Positions 10,161 to 20,870 of a DNA stretch of 64,000 nt are shown here, one piece after another. The translations under genes were made by a program, and so were the position numbers. Origin of the DNA: Choristoneura fumiferana (lineage: Eukaryota > Arthropoda > Insecta > Lepidoptera > Tortricidae); contig NC_133479.1 of NCBI RefSeq assembly GCF_025370935.1, forward strand, positions 19,071,268 to 19,135,267, given 5' to 3'. The stretch's first letter is position 1. Each line of letters begins with the position of its first letter. Below the pieces are notes generated by a model that worked only from the letters and a program-made list of their open reading frames with translations, had not been told where the DNA came from and searched no databases.

Positions 10161-10297
10161 TACAGTCAGGTGTAAAAATATGAACTTATTCAACGTTTCA
10201 AAAATAAGTACCACAGACTCTGATTCAGACGCAATAAGGCCGTGGTAACATATTTTTGAGTGGTTCGAATAGATACATATTTTTGCACTTGACTGTA
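10161..10297. mobile_element. TA-flanked MITE, TACAGTCA family
   Basis: The left end tacagtcaggtgtaaaaata matches the reverse complement of the right end (tacagtcaagtgcaaaaata) with few differences. TA occurs at both outer ends. Related elements lie at 45,332-45,443, and a lone end is seen near 63,645. Confidence 0.8.
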
Positions 10298-10350
10298 CTT
10301 ACAATATTAAATTCGATTTTATTTTCTCTTTCTATAGTACTGTGTGATTG

Positions 10351-10690
10351 ACAGCCAAGCCACAGTAAAGCGGTAACGAAGTCACAGCCCGGCCATAGCC
10401 AAGCCATAATCAAGCCGCAGTCAAGCTACAGTCAAGCCACAGTAAAGTCATAGCCGAGCCATAACAGAACCTGCCCACAGCCTAGCCATAGCCAACTCAC
10501 AACAAAACTACAGCCAAGCAACAGCGAAGCTACAGTTAAGCCACGGCCAAGTGATAGCCAAATCACAGCCCAGCCATAGCCATAATCAAGCCACAGAAAA
10601 GCCATAGCCGAGCCACAACCTAGCCACAGCCCGGCCATAGCCAACTCACAACGAAAAGCCAAGCAACAGTGAAGTCACAATTAAACAACA
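10351..10690. repeat. Degenerate 11-bp minisatellite, consensus ccacagccaag
   Basis: About 28 imperfect 11-bp units run in tandem (for example ccatagccaag, ccacagtaaag, ctacagtcaag), with a few length slips. The Leu/Gly/Trp-rich minus-strand frame across it is a by-product of the repeat and not a protein. The array is broken by an insertion near 10,738-10,844 and resumes after it. Confidence 0.85.
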
Positions 10691-10737
10691 AGTACAGTTT
10701 CCCAAGCAGTATAGCTTAGGGATCTTTAAAAAACGAG

Positions 10738-10844
10738 CCTGTCAGTCTCTTAAAAGGCCGGGAACAGGGCAGGTGTCCATGGGTGGCGGTAATTGCCTCC
10801 CATCAGGTGACCCGCAAGCTCATTTCCCCCTGTTATATATAAAG
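10738..10844 (+). mobile_element. Retrotransposon 3'-end fragment inserted in the minisatellite
   Basis: The motifs aggtgtccatgggtggcggt and cccatcaggtgacccgcaag, then an A-rich end, match a common lepidopteran retrotransposon 3' terminus. It resembles the L1x tail but belongs to a different family. It is flanked by minisatellite units, directly on the right side. Confidence 0.6.
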
Positions 10845-10931
10845 GCCAAGCCACAGACAGCCAACCATGAGGTGAGCCACGATCAAAACACGGCCAAGTA
10901 ACAGCCAAGCCATAGCCAAGCAACAGTATCT
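10845..10931. repeat. Minisatellite continuation
   Basis: The same 11-bp unit continues after the inserted fragment (ggccaagccacagacagcca, agccaagccatagccaagca). Confidence 0.8.
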
Positions 10932-10979
10932 AATCTACTATGGTTGGCAACACTATTTGTATGTGTGGGGGGAGGGGGG

Positions 10980-11205
10980 GTGTACTGAAAATCAGCGCAG
11001 TGCCAGTCAGGGCTACCAATAGAACCCTGACTCACAGCATACGCTTAGTACATTCCCTTTGCCACAGCAAATGTTAGTATTATGTCTAGGTTTTATATTA
11101 ATTACTAATGTATAATGTGTGTATGTATGTGTGTATTCTCTGTAATAAGTCTTTGTTGTACTCCGTGTTGTGGCAATAAATGGTATTTTATCTTTATCTT
11201 ATCTA
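10980..11205 (+). mobile_element. Non-LTR 3'-UTR fragment, family L4x
   Basis: It begins with tactgaaaatcagcgcagtg and ends ggcaataaatggtattttat followed by a (TTTATC)-like tail. The minus-strand copy at 62,623-62,810 has the same ctgaaaatcagcgct...aataaatgtattttc layout with a (TTTC)n tail. The AATAAA is the element's own polyadenylation signal. Confidence 0.65.
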
Positions 11206-11728
11206 TTTTGTAGTGACGATCAACTTTAGCAAACATTTTCAAAGTATGACAACGCCTTCTTAATGTTTAAGCCTTTAACACTACACAATCAAATAGGTAC
11301 AATAACAAAAAAATACACTTAACACGTAGTAAAGCTCTCCTGCGAGGAACCAGTCGTAACCCAAAAAAAAAGGTTTCTACGTCACAGGCTAACGGACGTT
11401 CGGTTCGGAAACAGTTTAGTTAACGGTTTAACTCTAATAAAACAATTACAATATTTGCTCGTTTGTGCAAATTTCTTTTCTATGAATCGTTTCTTTTTGC
11501 GTGTCGGCACCTTTGTAGGGTTTTTATTGTGCAAACATCGGCATTTGTTTCAGAAAAGTGACCGTTAAATTTGTTATTTGGGTGATGTTTACATCATTTT
11601 GTTTATTGTAGAAATATTTTTTAACAAAGAACGGTAAACTGGATCAGCCTTCCAATCCAAACTTGTTTCTTACTGTAGGTATTTATTATGAATATCCAGT
11701 GTTATCCTGAGGGGCTCTGATTCAAATG
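11206..11728. other. Unassigned AT-rich sequence
   Basis: No feature was recognised. Confidence 0.5.
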
Positions 11729-11737
11729 TCATCAGCA

Positions 11738-11845
11738 TCAGCCAGAAGACGTCCACTGCTGAACAAAGGCCTCCCCCTTAGAACGCCACAATGAACGACA
11801 ACTCGCCACATGCATCCACCGGTTACCCGCAATTCTCACGATGTC
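11738..11845 (-). pseudogene. C-terminal 35 codons of a non-LTR reverse-transcriptase ORF, still open
   Basis: The minus strand reads without interruption DIVRIAGNRWMHVASCRSLW and then RSKGEAFVQQWTSSG-stop. The terminal GEAFVQQWTSSG is the conserved end of a RTE-like retrotransposon polyprotein. A gatgct/gatgac-type tail follows the stop (left side). It is severely 5'-truncated, with no enzymatic domain. Close relatives of the same subfamily lie at 22,763 and 41,705. Confidence 0.8.
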
Positions 11846-11867
11846 GATGTCGATGATTACTTTGTTT

Positions 11868-12070
11868 TTATTCCAAACGTCGCACTTGTTGACGTGACAG
11901 CTGTCACAGACCGCTTCTCTCTTGTATATCGAAAAATAATGAAAAATTAATTACGCTCTGGTAGTTAATTCTAAATTAACAATTTGTTTTAATGTCGGTT
12001 CACAGCACTTAAATCTAAGTCTGGTTACAGTTTGAGGTGGTTTGAGGCTATATCAACCATACACGCTGTA
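11868..12070 (+). mobile_element. Right half of T1 element (5' part lost)
   Basis: It shares the ordered words of 908-1,136 and ends atacacgctgta followed by TA, as the first copy does. The left inverted repeat is missing. Confidence 0.75.
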
Positions 12071-12599
12071 TACTGTAAGTTAAATAGTAAAAAAATAAGA
12101 GTGTCAATCAAGTCGCTTAATGTCTTTGTTTGAACTACCCGCAATTTACAAACTAAAGTATACAATAGGGTTAGTCTTAAATTGCGCATATTAACACTGA
12201 TCTTAGTACATGTCACAATTTTAATCGTGCAATCAATTTCATTACCAACAAGCTAACCTGTGCAATAAATCCAGTTATTCATGTATGCAAAAGGATTTTC
12301 CTAGATTTCCATACACTACCACTTGCATGGTTGTTTATGAAGTGGCCGCGTTATATGTTCTACGTAATCTAGGAGATGCACTGTACACACATATGAATAT
12401 GTATTAGTTTAATGTTTAGATCCATATAGAAGCGATGATGTTATTATGTAAAATATGTATTTTACAACTGCGAATTTGAATGTTAGTAGGTAGGTTTGTG
12501 TACCTAACATTTACCCAGCTTATAAAATCGTGTTTTGTTTTGGAGAAAAAATATATTTAAATAAACTTGAAAAGTAAAGCGCGAACTAAATAATATCAA
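12071..12599. other. Unassigned AT-rich sequence
   Basis: No feature was recognised. Confidence 0.5.
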
Positions 12600-12752
12600 A
12601 ATGCGGGTGGTAGGACCTAGTGCAGGGTCCGTCCGGATCGCTACCACCATCTTACTCGTTAATCCTACCGCCAAGAAGCAGTGCTTGCACTGTTGTGTTC
12701 CGGTGAGGAGAGTAAGACAGCCGGTGAAATTACTGGCATAAGAGGCATTTTA
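12600..12752 (+). mobile_element. L1x retrotransposon fragment (upstream part)
   Basis: The order ggtggtaggacc, gctaccaccatctt, gcagtgcttgcactgttgtg, gagtaagacagccggtgaaa, ttactggca matches the plus-sense L1x family. The 3' poly(A) part is absent. Confidence 0.75.
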
Positions 12753-13148
12753 TCACGAACGTCCGAAAGAGAAAACAGTCACAATTTGCAATTACCAATT
12801 TTATTGTGCGTGAAATGAGACGAACTAAAAACACGAAAAACACCAAGAAAAGTACAAAATATTTAAGAGAAAGCAACGTGATTGCAAACCTCCGCATCTT
12901 TGGGTTTTCTAACATGACATTTTTTTGTTCGTAATGTACTCGTAATAGCATAAAAATAATAATCTTAATAGCGCAAAAGTAACAAAATTTAGAGTTGAAA
13001 TAAAAGATACAAAATGACTCCAAAAACCAATCTTAGCATTTTATGTTTTATACATTTTTTTTTCAATATACTTAAAATTTAAATACCAACTTAATTAAAG
13101 ATTTAAGTCTACATTTTACGTAAGTAATTTCTTAAATGTTTTTGTAAC
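12753..13148. other. Unassigned AT-rich sequence
   Basis: The minus-strand frame of 97 codons at 12,730-13,023 is hydrophobic and low in complexity, as expected of AT-rich DNA. It has no recognisable domain. Confidence 0.5.
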
Positions 13149-13149
13149 C

Positions 13150-13350
13150 ACGAGCTGAAGCTTATGGTGAAGTAAAACATTACATCGCCATGGAACCTGT
13201 ACTAATCTGCGGAGCAATTCAATGGTGTGCGTGAAGTTCCCAATCCACACAGAGCCAGAATGGGAACTACGTCCCAAGCCCTCTTATTCTGAGAGTTCTG
13301 TGCCCAGCAGTGGACGTGTATAGGCTGGGATGATGATGATGATGATGAAG
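13150..13350 (+). mobile_element. SINE-A, 5'-truncated, with (GAT)n tail
   Basis: The family body is present: ttatggtgaagtaaaacatt, gcaattcaatggtgtgcgtg, aagttcccaatcc and tgcccagcagtggacgtgta, ending ggctgggatgatgatgatga. The tRNA-like head is missing. Confidence 0.85.
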
Positions 13351-13606
13351 TTGACCAGTGTAGTTAATTATACAGTGTAGGTACTATACAAAACGACTGC
13401 CTGGAAGAATACAATACAAATATTTTTAAATTCAATATTCTGTATTTATTTGTTAATTCGGCACATAAATACAAACCATATGAATAAAAAAACAATAAAA
13501 ATTTAACAATTCAACACCTTATTTTTTTATTTAATTCTAATTATAATGTTTCTTTATTTATAACAATAATAACAATATACAATAAAAACAATACATTAAA
13601 CATTAA

Positions 13607-13747
13607 GGGGCTGTTTCGCCCTCTATTGATTAGTGTTAACTGACGGTTAAATGTGATGCCGTCTCTATTTGTTTTGTGCGAATAGACGGAGACGGCATCA
13701 CATTTAACCGTCAGTTAACACTAATCAATGGATAGCGAAACAGCCCC
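13607..13747. mobile_element. PIF/Harbinger-like palindromic MITE
   Basis: The terminal inverted repeats begin GGGGCTGTTTCGC and are flanked by TAA on both sides (13,604-13,606 and 13,748-13,750). GGG..CTGTTT ends with a 3-bp TWA target duplication are the known signature of PIF/Harbinger MITEs. The arms are almost perfect over about 55 bp around a ttttgtgcga centre. A truncated copy is at 18,407. Confidence 0.85.
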
Positions 13748-13750
13748 TAA

Positions 13751-14439
13751 ATATGACTATGTACAAAAAATATCTAACCTAGCCTAACCTTTATATAAAA
13801 AATCCCTCCTAGGTCACCGTCGCTGTTCATACAAATATTTTTAATTACATACACAAGAAAAATCATTTCAAATTTTTATAAAGACAAAATGCAGATTAGA
13901 CAATAGGCGGTAAGAAGTTTCTAAGTGACATTGATTAAATTCTTTTACATTACCTACTTATTAAACCCCGCCCGATTCGTTTCACATTAGAACAAACAAA
14001 CAAATACGTCTTTCACCTTTCCTAGAGTGAGTAAAAAAAACTACCATCAACCGTTGTGATCTAAACTATTGCTAAAAAGGTTCGAAGAAAAAAGATTCAA
14101 AAGCGCATCCTATGTAAAATAATTATTCGTTCACTTCCAATTGTCTCTAACTTTAAAAAAGATCAATAAAAAAACTTTTGCAAAAGTCCCGTTTGTTTGT
14201 CCTTTGGAAAGAAAGTTTTATTGCCGTGCCCTAGTAAAGTTGCGTAAGTAACAGTTTTATTATTTTGAGATAGTTTCTTTTTAAAAAGGACCTTTTTTAA
14301 TGGCACTCATCATGTTTGAAGTAAAACAGTTCGGGACGCAATGCTGCTTCGGTGTCTACGGTAGGTATGTAAACAAAAACTCCTTTAGTTTCAGATTATG
14401 TATTTTTATAATTTTATTGTTAAAAGCTTAAAAGAATAA
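13751..14439. other. Unassigned AT-rich sequence
   Basis: No gene or repeat was recognised. Confidence 0.5.
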
Positions 14440-14580
14440 GTTTATTGCTATCTCGCGTGAATTATGCAATTTTTCGGAATAAAAACTATCCTAGCAACAG
14501 GCAGGACCTAGGGTCTTAAACATTCTTCAGACCAAATTTCGTCTTAATCGGTTCAGCGGTGTAAGTTTAGTTTTCATAAC
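14440..14580 (-). mobile_element. Decayed Helitron-like element H1 fragment
   Basis: It keeps ttgctatctcgcgtgaatta, aaaactatcct and aatcggttcagcggt in family order. Both ends are lost. Confidence 0.6.
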
Positions 14581-15106
14581 TCATGAAGTAGGTATGTGCC
14601 TAAATACGACAAACTTAAACTTTTATTGCACAGTTTATGAAAATTGCTTGTAACTGACTAAATAAATATCAATTCCTAATAAAATGACCTCTATAGATTT
14701 TTTTGTTCTATTCTGTAAAACTTATAGTAGGTACAAATAAATAAGAAACTTGATAAAGTATATAATGTAAAAGCTGATAACTCAAGTTACTAGATTTTAA
14801 AACCATTACCTAACATCACGTTAGTAAGTAATCTTAATTTAAATAAAATGTTGATGAAAAAAAAGTATTTTTATTTTATTTGATTAGCACTCGCAATACA
14901 ATTTATAGGTATAAGTATTTTGGACGTTTAAAGGTATTATATATAGATAGATAAGTAGATAGATGAATTTATTGAAAATTATAAGAACGGACTACATAGT
15001 ACCCATACATAAACATAACATATGTAAGTACCACCTAGGTAGGAAGCATAACTTTTTTACGGTTACAACAAACTGATGCAATAATCGAAAGTTAGGGTTG
15101 GATATC
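14581..15106. other. Unassigned AT-rich sequence
   Basis: A short GATA-type simple run (atagatagataagtagatag) lies near 14,943. Nothing else was recognised. Confidence 0.5.
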
Positions 15107-15292
15107 CTTACTAATTATAATGCCGAAATACCTACCTAACTCTACCTGTTCCCTTCTGTTATCTTCGCTTACTAAGACTTAAATCGAATTTGAGATGGAG
15201 ACAGTTCGAAACCCTCGAAATGATATAAGATAGTCCGCGGGATGGCGATAAACGAACTCTTTGCAGATGGAGTCGAGAGAAACAGCTAGCAA
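15107..15292 (+). mobile_element. Helitron-like H1, decayed
   Basis: The 3' end has ccgcgggatggcgataaacg, ctttgcagatggagtcg and aaacagCTAG, matching the family terminus. The 5' half is weakly recognisable (ctaattataatgccgaaat). Confidence 0.6.
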
Positions 15293-15459
15293 TTTCATAG
15301 TTTTTCGTGGTAGGTAATGGAATTTTTTTTTATATTTCAATATCAAAGCTTATCTCAAAAATCGTTAATTACAAATATTCAATCAACACATAAAATTTCG
15401 TAACCTAGCAATTCTAAATGTAATCCGGTAACACACGCATAAAAACAAGCGAACCGCCG

Positions 15460-15740
15460 CATTAAACTATAGAATTACGATAATCGTGCGATCTATAACG
15501 TCGCGTATCTTTAATCGGCGCAGTGGCAAAGTTCACGCTCCCACCACTTTGCCATAACGCACGAGAGCAACACGGAGATACGGGGTAAGTGCTCAGTGCG
15601 AGAGAGACGGTGGATCAATAGATGTTGCGTTAGAAGCAAGCCACGCCCGCTTTGCGCTCGGCTCGCTGAATCCACCTCCAGAGGCATTCGTGCGCGCGCG
15701 CCGGTACGACTACACGCGTGCGAAAACAGCTTAAAAAAGG
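15460..15740 (+). promoter_or_regulatory. CpG-rich candidate core-promoter region
   Basis: This stretch is clearly richer in GC and CpG than its surroundings (for example cgcccgctttgcgctcggct and gtgcgcgcgcgccggtacga). It contains gagagagacgg and a TCAGT initiator-type word at 15,593-15,597. No TATA box was seen at a convincing distance. It sits directly upstream of a leader-like segment that ends in a strong splice donor. Promoter identity is inferred from composition and context only. Confidence 0.45.
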
Positions 15741-15861
15741 ACGATTTATTATCGAAAATGACGCTCAGCTAAATTTGAAGATGATTGTACTCAAATATTT
15801 TTTAAAGTATTTACTCTGATTTTAACACGTTTTGGCGAGATAGGACTCAGTCTATAGTTTC

Positions 15862-16073
15862 AGTTAGCGCCAGCCTGCAAATTGGCAGGCGAATTTGGTT
15901 TCAGTGAAAGTGACTGAACTGTGACATTTGAAAACGATAGTATTCGTAATTGAAGCACCGCGGGTGCGGTTGTGTTTTCAGACTGCGAGGTTTTTGTGAA
16001 GTGTTGTGGGATCTTTTTTTGGAAAACATCGGCTGCTCCGACGTTGTTTTGTTTTGGCGCCAAAGATACCAAG
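15862..16073 (+). other. Candidate non-coding first exon (5' UTR) of an unidentified gene
   Basis: The proposed start is an arthropod-type initiator (TTTCAGTT, A at 15,862). Another TCAGT at 15,847 or 15,593 is equally possible. The segment contains no ATG on the plus strand over 212 nt, has a spliced-leader-like feel (gtgaagtgttgtg), and ends AAG|GTAAGAATG, a strong donor at 16,073/16,074. Near the proposed cap site gcctgc and gcaggc form a 6-bp stem around aaattg. No protein is encoded. The downstream coding exons are not in the window, so the gene cannot be named. The minus-strand reading frames over it are shadows. Confidence 0.4.
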
Positions 16074-17172
16074 GTAAGAATGTATAATTAAACATAGAAA
16101 ATAATGCGTGATCAAAAAAATAATTTTGTTACTTGCGTATTTTTACAATTTCGGGGATGCTAGCGGTGCCGCCCGAAAGACATCAACGGGTGCGCGATGT
16201 TGTTTAAACGCACTTAGGTATGATTTATATCAATCCAATTTATATGAAGTGTAAACAAGCCGATTTTATCAAAATTCTTGTATAAACACCCAGTAGATGG
16301 AATCATTAACACATGCATCTATAAGTCGTGTCTTTTAACTAGATGTATAATCACTTTTTTCACCAAAATTCACTTGATTTCAATATTTAATTTTCATTTG
16401 TAAAATCTTCGTCAAAATCTGACGTCACTTCTTGAATGGAACATTGGTATAAACTGTAGTAACATAGACTAGCGTAGAGTAGGTGGAAAATTTGATATTT
16501 CAAAAATCGATTAACGCTCGATTTGATAAGTGATTTTTATTTACTTACGTTAAAATTAAAAAAAAGTTACTACTTTTATAACTGAATGATCAGTCTTTGG
16601 AATTAAATCAAGTATTGTAAATAATACAATAAACAAAAATACTTCGATTTATTCAGTTTAATAATAATCGATTTACTGAACGAATAGAATAATTATTTTG
16701 TACTAGGTTCTAGGTTTTCACATCACTAAATTTGTCTATGGTCGGGTAAATGGCGTCATTGCTTACACTTTTCATAAATTGGATTGTTATAAACCATAGG
16801 AAGTTACGTTTCCCGTAACAAAAACAAAATGTTTAATTCAAATTTTTTTGTAATTAATTATTACTCTGCATTATTTTATAATTAAAGGCAAATTAGTGCA
16901 CGAACTCGAATGATTTAAATCGTTAATTAAGTAAGGTAGGCGTCAAAGTGCTAATAACTGTACCAGTAATGGCATCTTCAATTTTATGTCTATAGAGAAG
17001 ACGACAGAGTCTATTGGACATTATCATATCAAAAAGTAGGTTATTTATTATATCATTAGATAATATTCTTTATTTTTACGAGACAATTTGTGTCCCAAGA
17101 ATGGGCAAATTACCTTAACCTAACCTGTACTAAAACCAAGTACCCTCAAATTATTTATTAATTTATCAAATA
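16074..17172 (+). other. Start of putative long intron; no feature recognised
   Basis: It is AT-rich and begins with the GTAAGA donor. A gc-richer patch at 16,150-16,210 has no repeat relatives here. Confidence 0.35.
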
Positions 17173-17385
17173 TCCCACTAATATAATGAATGCGAAAGTT
17201 TGAAAGTCTGTTTGTTTGTTACTTCATCACGTCTAAACAGCTGAACCGATTAAGATAAAATTCGGTATACAGATAGTGTGAATCCCGGGGAAGGACATAG
17301 GATAGTTTTTATCCCGGATAATTTGAAAGTTCCAGCGGGATAGTGAAAACCGAATTCTACGCGGCCGTCGCGGGTAAAAGGCTAG
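17173..17385 (+). mobile_element. Helitron-like element H1
   Basis: It starts A|TCCCACTAATAT and carries gcgaaagtttg, ctgaaccgatt, attcggtatacagatag, ggaaggacataggatag and tttttatcccgg. It ends ggtaaaaggCTAG. The 5' TC, the 3' CTAG and the lack of target duplication are Helitron hallmarks. There is no Rep/helicase, so it is non-autonomous. The base after CTAG is C and not T. Confidence 0.75.
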
Positions 17386-17533
17386 CTTCTTCTAATATTA
17401 TAAATTAAAGTAAAATAAAGCCTAAGCTAAGTTCTAACAATAAGTACAAATAGAATCATCAATTTATAAGATGTGATAAAGATAAATCATTTAAATCATT
17501 ATCATACTAATATCGCGGAAATCCGGCCTTTAT

Positions 17534-17777
17534 CATCTCATCTCGGTCTATCTACACTATACGTCCCACTGCTGGGCCTAGGCCTCCTCTCAGAATGGGA
17601 GAACTTGGGTTGAAGTTCCCACGCGGGCCCAATGCGGTTTGGGAACCTCACACATTTCAACAAATTTTTTCGCATGTGTGCACAGTGTGGAGGGTTATTT
17701 CGCACGTAAATTGCGAAATTCATAGACCGGGCTCGAACTTGAAAGGTCATAGGTCAAAGCACTAGGCCGCAGGGCGT
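17534..17777 (-). mobile_element. SINE-A, diverged but nearly complete
   Basis: On the minus strand the head (ctagtgctttgacctatgac, B-box-like GTTCGAGCCC) is followed by the family body and ccagcagtgggacgtatag. Small deletions occur in the middle. Confidence 0.75.
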
Positions 17778-17794
17778 TACAGTTAGAGTATTAT

Positions 17795-18073
17795 ATTTTT
17801 TTTTTATACGACTGGAAGGCAAACGAGCAAGTGGGTCTCCTGATGGTAAGAGGTCACCACCGCCCATAAACATCTGCAACACCAGGGGTATTGCAAACGC
17901 GTTGCCAACCTAGAGGCATAAGATGGGATACCTCACGTGCCAGTAATTTCACCGGCTGTCTTACTCTCCACGCCGAAACACAACAGTGCAAGCACTGCTT
18001 CACGGCAGGATTAGCGAGCAAGATGGTGGTAGCAATCCGGGCGGACCTTGCACAAGGTCCTACCACCTGCGAA
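17795..18073 (-). mobile_element. L1x retrotransposon 3' end, long copy
   Basis: On the minus strand it runs from ggtggtaggaccttgtgcaa through gccggtgaaattactggcac and gcaatacccctggtgttgca to an A tail (T run at 17,795-17,805). It is nearly identical in layout to 56,767-57,025. Open frames on both strands reflect the conserved 3' UTR and not a protein. Confidence 0.85.
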
Positions 18074-18406
18074 ACAGCACTATCTTCTTATTTATGTGTA
18101 CCACTAGCTATTGCCCGTGATTCTGTCTGTTTATAACATGCCTTCAGGAACTATACAATTTTTGGTCGTAGAACTATAACATACTCTTATTATTATTACG
18201 GCTCAACACGATCATCAGCTTAAAAAATCAAATAATCATACTAACGTTTATATTTTTATAAAATTAGTTAAAATGCCTAAAGTAATTAAAAACAAATCAG
18301 AACCTATCTTCTTCATTTAATTACGCACAATTAAAAATTCTAGTCCTACCTGCACACCTATTTTAAAACACTTCATTGATTAATTTTAAACCATAGATAT
18401 CTGTAA
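18074..18406. other. Unassigned AT-rich sequence
   Basis: No feature was recognised. Confidence 0.5.
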
Positions 18407-18497
18407 TGCCGTCTCACTTTGTTTTGTGCGAACAGACGGAGACGGCATCACATTTATCTGTCAAATAAAATTTATCTGTGAGTGGTAAAACAGGCCC
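18407..18497. mobile_element. Truncated PIF/Harbinger-like MITE
   Basis: The centre (taatgccgtctcactttgtt, ttttgtgcgaacagacggag) and the right end (acaggcccTTAA) match the 13,607 element. The left arm is cut short. Confidence 0.7.
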
Positions 18498-18718
18498 TTA
18501 ATGTCGCCAAACCGTCAAAGTAATTAAAACAAGATTATTAGCGCGTTCAAAACCTGCGATAACAAATATTAGTACAAACTAATTTAAACAATTCAACAAC
18601 AATTTGGCAATATTGGAATTTTTGTTATTTAGTCGCTAGTTGTTTAATGACGTGTCATTCGATTGCGTTGACTTAGAACCTTGTGCACCACGTTTTGGGT
18701 CATTCATTATTATTAATT

Positions 18719-18882
18719 AGTACCTGGGCGACCGAGCTTTGCTCTGGCTAAAACTCGTTAATAAGCATTTTCCCAGATATAAAACCAGGCTAGATCGATT
18801 TGTCATCCCCGAAAACATACATACCTACCTACCAAATTTCATTGAAATCGTTGAAGCCGTTTCCGAGATTCGAATTATATGT
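18719..18882 (+). repeat. Dispersed repeat D1
   Basis: It runs from gtacctgggcgaccgagctt through aaccaggctagatcgattt to aatcgttgaagccgtttccg, and is the inverted relative of 2,875-3,029. Confidence 0.6.
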
Positions 18883-19304
18883 ATAGAATTGCTCGTTTAA
18901 ATGTATTACATATATACTTAGATACTCCGTTTAATTTAAGGTTTGAATTAACGGTCAAATTGTAATAATCAGTAATCAGTAATTTATTTGCTCAAACATG
19001 GTATAAAGAAGATGGTTTACATACAATGTATAGTGCGACATGTTTTGTCAGAAAGACATGCCAAATATATTATTTTTTATTGTAACACACGTATCTCGGT
19101 ATTTTAAACACAAATGGACTAAAAATACCTACATGTATATTTATTAGCGGTATTTATTATGTTTTTATTATATAAGTTAACACAATTTTAAATATTTTCC
19201 TTGTTTCATTTAAAAACGTGTGCAAATTTTACCGTTAAGTTTCAAATGTTAAAATAAATGGAGTGTAGTACAAAACTATTGCTCTCATCCTTTATTATCC
19301 GGAC
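18883..19304. other. Unassigned AT-rich sequence
   Basis: No feature was recognised. Confidence 0.5.
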
Positions 19305-19425
19305 AGCGAGGGAGTGGGATGCTCTGCCAGCTTCTGTGTTCCCTGATCGCTACAATCTGGTCGTCTTCAAATCTAGAGTGAATGGGCATTGATTAGGCAA
19401 GCGTGCTCCTTCTTTCCATAAAGCA
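19305..19425 (+). pseudogene. L3x reverse-transcriptase C-terminal remnant
   Basis: The DNA agrees closely with 5,364-5,480 (gtgttccctgatcgctacaa, cttcaaatct). Here the frame is broken: a TGA falls within the former RLNRH stretch (gggcattgattagg). It is a decayed, 5'-truncated insertion. Confidence 0.7.
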
Positions 19426-20295
19426 GCCATAGAACTCGCGTGCATATTGCGTTTGTGTCGATACAACGTGCGTCAAAGATGCAGTTAAAAAGGTATGGAT
19501 AGGAAAATGATTTGAAAAAAAAAAACGAAACCAAAAAGTTTATTTTGTAAGTAAGCCACGAAGAGTTCTTTTACATGTCACTTTTATACCACCAGTGCTT
19601 TTGGAAAGACCTTTTCCTTTCGGAAAGATATTGTCACGTATTCAAGATGCATCCCATATATGTATGTATATATAAACTCTTCATTGCACATAAAAAATAA
19701 GATACCCAGAGAGAAGCACAAAAGCAAGCTCCTAAATCCTAAAACCTGAAATCGCAACCGCTAAGTCTAGAAACAAGAAATTTTGCATGGGTGTACATAT
19801 TTTAACTTTAAATTAAAACCACAATGAAACTGGATATTCTCGGGGGATTTTAGTGAAATATAGAACCTCAATTCAACTATCAGACTGACTCACGCAAAGC
19901 CCAATAAGCTAATTAAAAATAAACCTAAGCTTTTAACTGCTTTTTGTTTATACATGCATTGTATTAACTAACAAGCATAGGAGTATATCACTGACCTCTT
20001 ATACAATCAATTGAACAATTGACTATTATTTTCATAATACTTATTAAAAAAACAACATAAAACTATTAACCGTAAAACAATGTTCCGTGGGAATATTTCC
20101 CACGGCTGGGCCGATTATGATAGCGTGGACAGCAAAAAGATAGACATTAAGAGTGAACAATAACTATTGTCAAACGGTACTGGACTAAGGACACGAGTAT
20201 TGTTTTTGGGCCCTTAGAAAAAGTGTTGAAAAGTTAAGTCTGTGTGTTTGTGTGCGCTTAAAGTCACGGCATGAAATGTTTTTTATTTCATTATT
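19426..20295. other. Unassigned AT-rich sequence
   Basis: No feature was recognised. Confidence 0.5.
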
Positions 20296-20510
20296 TTTAC
20301 CCCACGATGCAAAAAGAGGGGTGTTATGAATTTAACCTGTCTGTGTGTCTATCTGTACACTGTCATAGCTCTCAAACGAATAGAGCGATTTTGATGCAGG
20401 TTTTTTTTATCGGAAGCTAGTTTAATCGAGATGGTTATTAGCTAAGTTTCATTAAAATCAGTTTAGCCACTTTTGAGATATTGAACTTTAAAATGACAGT
20501 GGCTTTTTCT
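20296..20510 (+). repeat. Dispersed repeat D3 (gcaaaaagaggggtgtta type)
   Basis: It starts accccacgatgcaaaaagag and continues ctgtctgtgtgtct, cgaatagagcgattttgatg and attgaactttaaaatgac. It is related to 38,190-38,345, and its end motif appears inverted at both ends of 52,518-52,703. Confidence 0.6.
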
Positions 20511-20612
20511 GCTCTTATAATTTGTTTTATTAAAGAGTAAGCTAGTTTGCTGAGTCATCAACCTCAAATAATCCTACAATATATTTTAAACTTGCGTGAT
20601 TTTCACTCATAG

Positions 20613-20731
20613 TTAGGCCGAGTTTAGACTTGCAAGAAAAGTCGTGCAAGTTGCATTACATTGCGAGCCCGTAAAGCCAACGAGTTTGTAGTGGTCAATC
20701 GATTTTTCTTCCAAGTCTAAACTCAGCTTTA
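20613..20731. mobile_element. Short inverted-repeat element
   Basis: The left arm ggccgagtttagacttgcaa and the right arm ttccaagtctaaactcagct are inverted copies. The centre is unrelated. No clear target duplication was found. Confidence 0.55.
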
Positions 20732-20749
20732 AATCCATAAACGGGACTT

Positions 20750-20870
20750 GACACGCTAAACAGCCATTATAGCAGACATGAGACTGTACACTTCAGTCTA
20801 CTCGGGACCACGGTCACTGTAACGTGGTCGAAACGTCGAGGTAAATAATGACTCGTGTGTTTAGCGTGAT
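20750..20870. repeat. Repeat with inverted ends gacacgctaaac / gtttagcgtgat
   Basis: The outer words are inverted relative to each other. The interior has gggaccacggtcactgtaac followed by gtggtcgaaacgtcgaggta, a phrase seen widely in lepidopteran repeats. The class is not assigned. Confidence 0.4.

Noticed and set aside
10225..10662. Leu/Trp/Gly-rich minus-strand ORFs resembling membrane proteins
   Set aside because: They are translations of the 11-bp minisatellite.
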